A DNA stretch of 5,232 bases from JBGPLH01 sp041486365 [NCBI: Thermodesulfobacteriota bacterium] (GTDB taxonomy: Bacteria > JAUYMQ01). Where the stretch lies: assembly GCA_041486365.1 (NCBI GenBank), contig JBGPLH010000248.1, positions 1 to 5,232 of the forward strand, read 5' to 3'. The notes beneath the pieces are model-generated. The model was not told where the DNA came from. It saw nothing but the letters and a program-made list of their open reading frames with translations, and made no database searches. The number at the start of each line of letters is the position of its first letter. Positions within the stretch are counted from its first letter, which is position 1. Made by a program: the position numbers and the translations under genes. Below are positions 4,874 through 5,232 of the stretch, piece by piece.

Positions 4874-5016
4874 TGAAACCCGATCCGAGACCGATCGCCG
4901 CCGCGCGAGTCTATCATCGCGCCGATGGAGAGGGGATAATCGGGGGGAAGACCTGCGTGCTTCGGGCCGGGGTGGAAGAGCGGGAACACCTGGTCGGACG
5001 CGGGCTCAGCACCTGA
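4873..5016 (+). CDS. Possible 47-residue small protein overlapping the eIF2B-like stop (doubtful)
   Basis: An ATG overlaps the upstream stop codon by one base (TGATG), the layout used for translational coupling, and opens a 47-codon frame ending 14 nt before the chlorite dismutase-like gene. It begins MKPDPRPIAAARVYHR and has one cysteine (residue 28), no membrane segment and no motif I recognise. About 72% of its third positions are G or C, which looks lower than in the neighbouring genes, and there is no good Shine-Dalgarno. The same 157-bp stretch also holds AT-rich spots, including GATAAT (4935-4940), and a hairpin (4903-4908/4917-4922), so it may simply be an untranslated leader or promoter region. 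Confidence 0.2.
   Translation: MKPDPRPIAAARVYHRADGEGIIGGKTCVLRAGVEEREHLVGRGLST
4903..4922 (+). other. Small hairpin downstream of the eIF2B-like gene
   Basis: GCGCGA (4903-4908) pairs with TCGCGC (4917-4922) around an 8-nt AT-richer loop, 30 nt after the eIF2B-like stop. There is no T tract behind it, so it is not a clear terminator. The eIF2B-like and chlorite dismutase-like genes could therefore be cotranscribed. Confidence 0.3.
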
Positions 5017-5030
5017 CGCGGGAGAGGACG

Positions 5031-5232
5031 ATGACCGAGGAAAAGGACGCGAAGGAGCCTGTGTACGGCGGGACGGCGGGGCCCGGCGCGGTGCACGGCC
5101 GGACCGCGCCGAAGGGGGAAGGGCTCGGCACGCGGCGCCAGATGGTGAACTTCGCCTTCTACAAGGTGGACCCGGCCTGGCGACGACTTCCCGAAGCCGA
5201 GCGCGAGCTGGGGAAGAAGGAGTTTGCCGCCG
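5031..5232 (+). CDS. Chlorite dismutase/HemQ-family heme protein (partial, 3' end outside window)
   Basis: The first 67 codons of a gene that continues past the right edge. ATG 5031 is preceded by GGGAGAGG (5020-5027), a strong ribosome binding site. Residues 1-36 are a Gly/Ala/Pro- and charge-rich tail with no hydrophobic core, so it is neither a signal peptide nor a membrane anchor. From residue 37 the sequence reads RQMVNFAFYKVDPAWRRLP, followed by a charged helix. I recognise this as the first beta strand and helix of the chlorite dismutase superfamily in its (F/M)VNFxFYKVDPAWRRLP branch. Members are heme-binding and include chlorite dismutases and the coproheme decarboxylase of heme synthesis (HemQ/ChdC). 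The heme-ligand histidine and active-site residues lie outside the window, so the activity cannot be assigned. It may be cotranscribed with the eIF2B-like gene 157 bp upstream. Confidence 0.75.
   Translation, partial: MTEEKDAKEPVYGGTAGPGAVHGRTAPKGEGLGTRRQMVNFAFYKVDPAWRRLPEAERELGKKEFAA

Noticed and set aside
4935-4940. GATAAT as a -10 box for the chlorite dismutase-like gene
   Set aside because: No -35-like hexamer lies 16-19 bp upstream, so I do not call a promoter on the -10 alone.
4997-5022. Direct repeat GACGCGGG (4997-5004 and 5015-5022)
   Set aside because: It is only 8 bp of G/C-rich sequence in GC-rich DNA, and the second copy overlaps the ribosome binding site region. Chance is the simpler explanation.
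4874-5030. A structured RNA (SRP RNA, riboswitch or similar) in the gap before the chlorite dismutase-like gene
   Set aside because: I checked by eye for the SRP GGAAG/GCAGC loop, fluoride and cobalamin riboswitch signatures and tRNA-like folds. None is present; only a 6-bp hairpin was found.

Overview
The window is GC-rich (about two thirds G+C by eye) and compactly coded, with long spurious antisense reading frames of the kind high-GC DNA produces. It looks like chromosomal bacterial DNA: no transposase, integrase, tRNA, rRNA or CRISPR is visible. Taxonomy cannot be fixed from this stretch. The left-end proteins resemble a family known mainly from Myxococcales, and two other genes have archaeal-looking relatives, so a deltaproteobacterium-like or candidate-phylum lineage (for example Eisenbacteria-like) is plausible, as inference only.

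Left part, minus strand (1-967): two tandem, same-direction paralogues resembling the TIGR02265/DUF2378 family. One is complete (152-736) and the other runs off the left edge (1-134). About 230 bp of non-coding DNA with several inverted repeats separates them from cysK; it includes a convincing intrinsic terminator (877-904) placed to end cysK transcription.

Middle (967-3025): cysK (O-acetylserine sulfhydrylase, minus strand) and a SirB1-like transglutaminase-fold/TPR protein (plus strand) diverge from a 292-bp intergenic region. That region carries two good sigma70-type promoters facing away from each other, a strongly hairpinned cysK leader of about 127 nt, and a tandem heptamer repeat in the other leader.

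Right part (3029-5232): a stand-alone COG1058 (CinA N-terminal type) protein on the minus strand converges on the SirB1-like gene with only 3 bp between stop codons. It diverges from an eIF2B/ribose-1,5-bisphosphate-isomerase-family protein on the plus strand, in which the catalytic cysteine position is serine. After it come a doubtful 47-codon ORF overlapping its stop codon, and the start of a chlorite dismutase/HemQ-like heme protein cut by the window end.

Apart from cysK these are mostly conserved housekeeping-type genes of poorly known function. No single obvious pathway joins them. The strongest leads are the active-site change in the eIF2B-like protein, the archaeal-type COG1058 protein divergent from it, and the tandem DUF2378-like pair.
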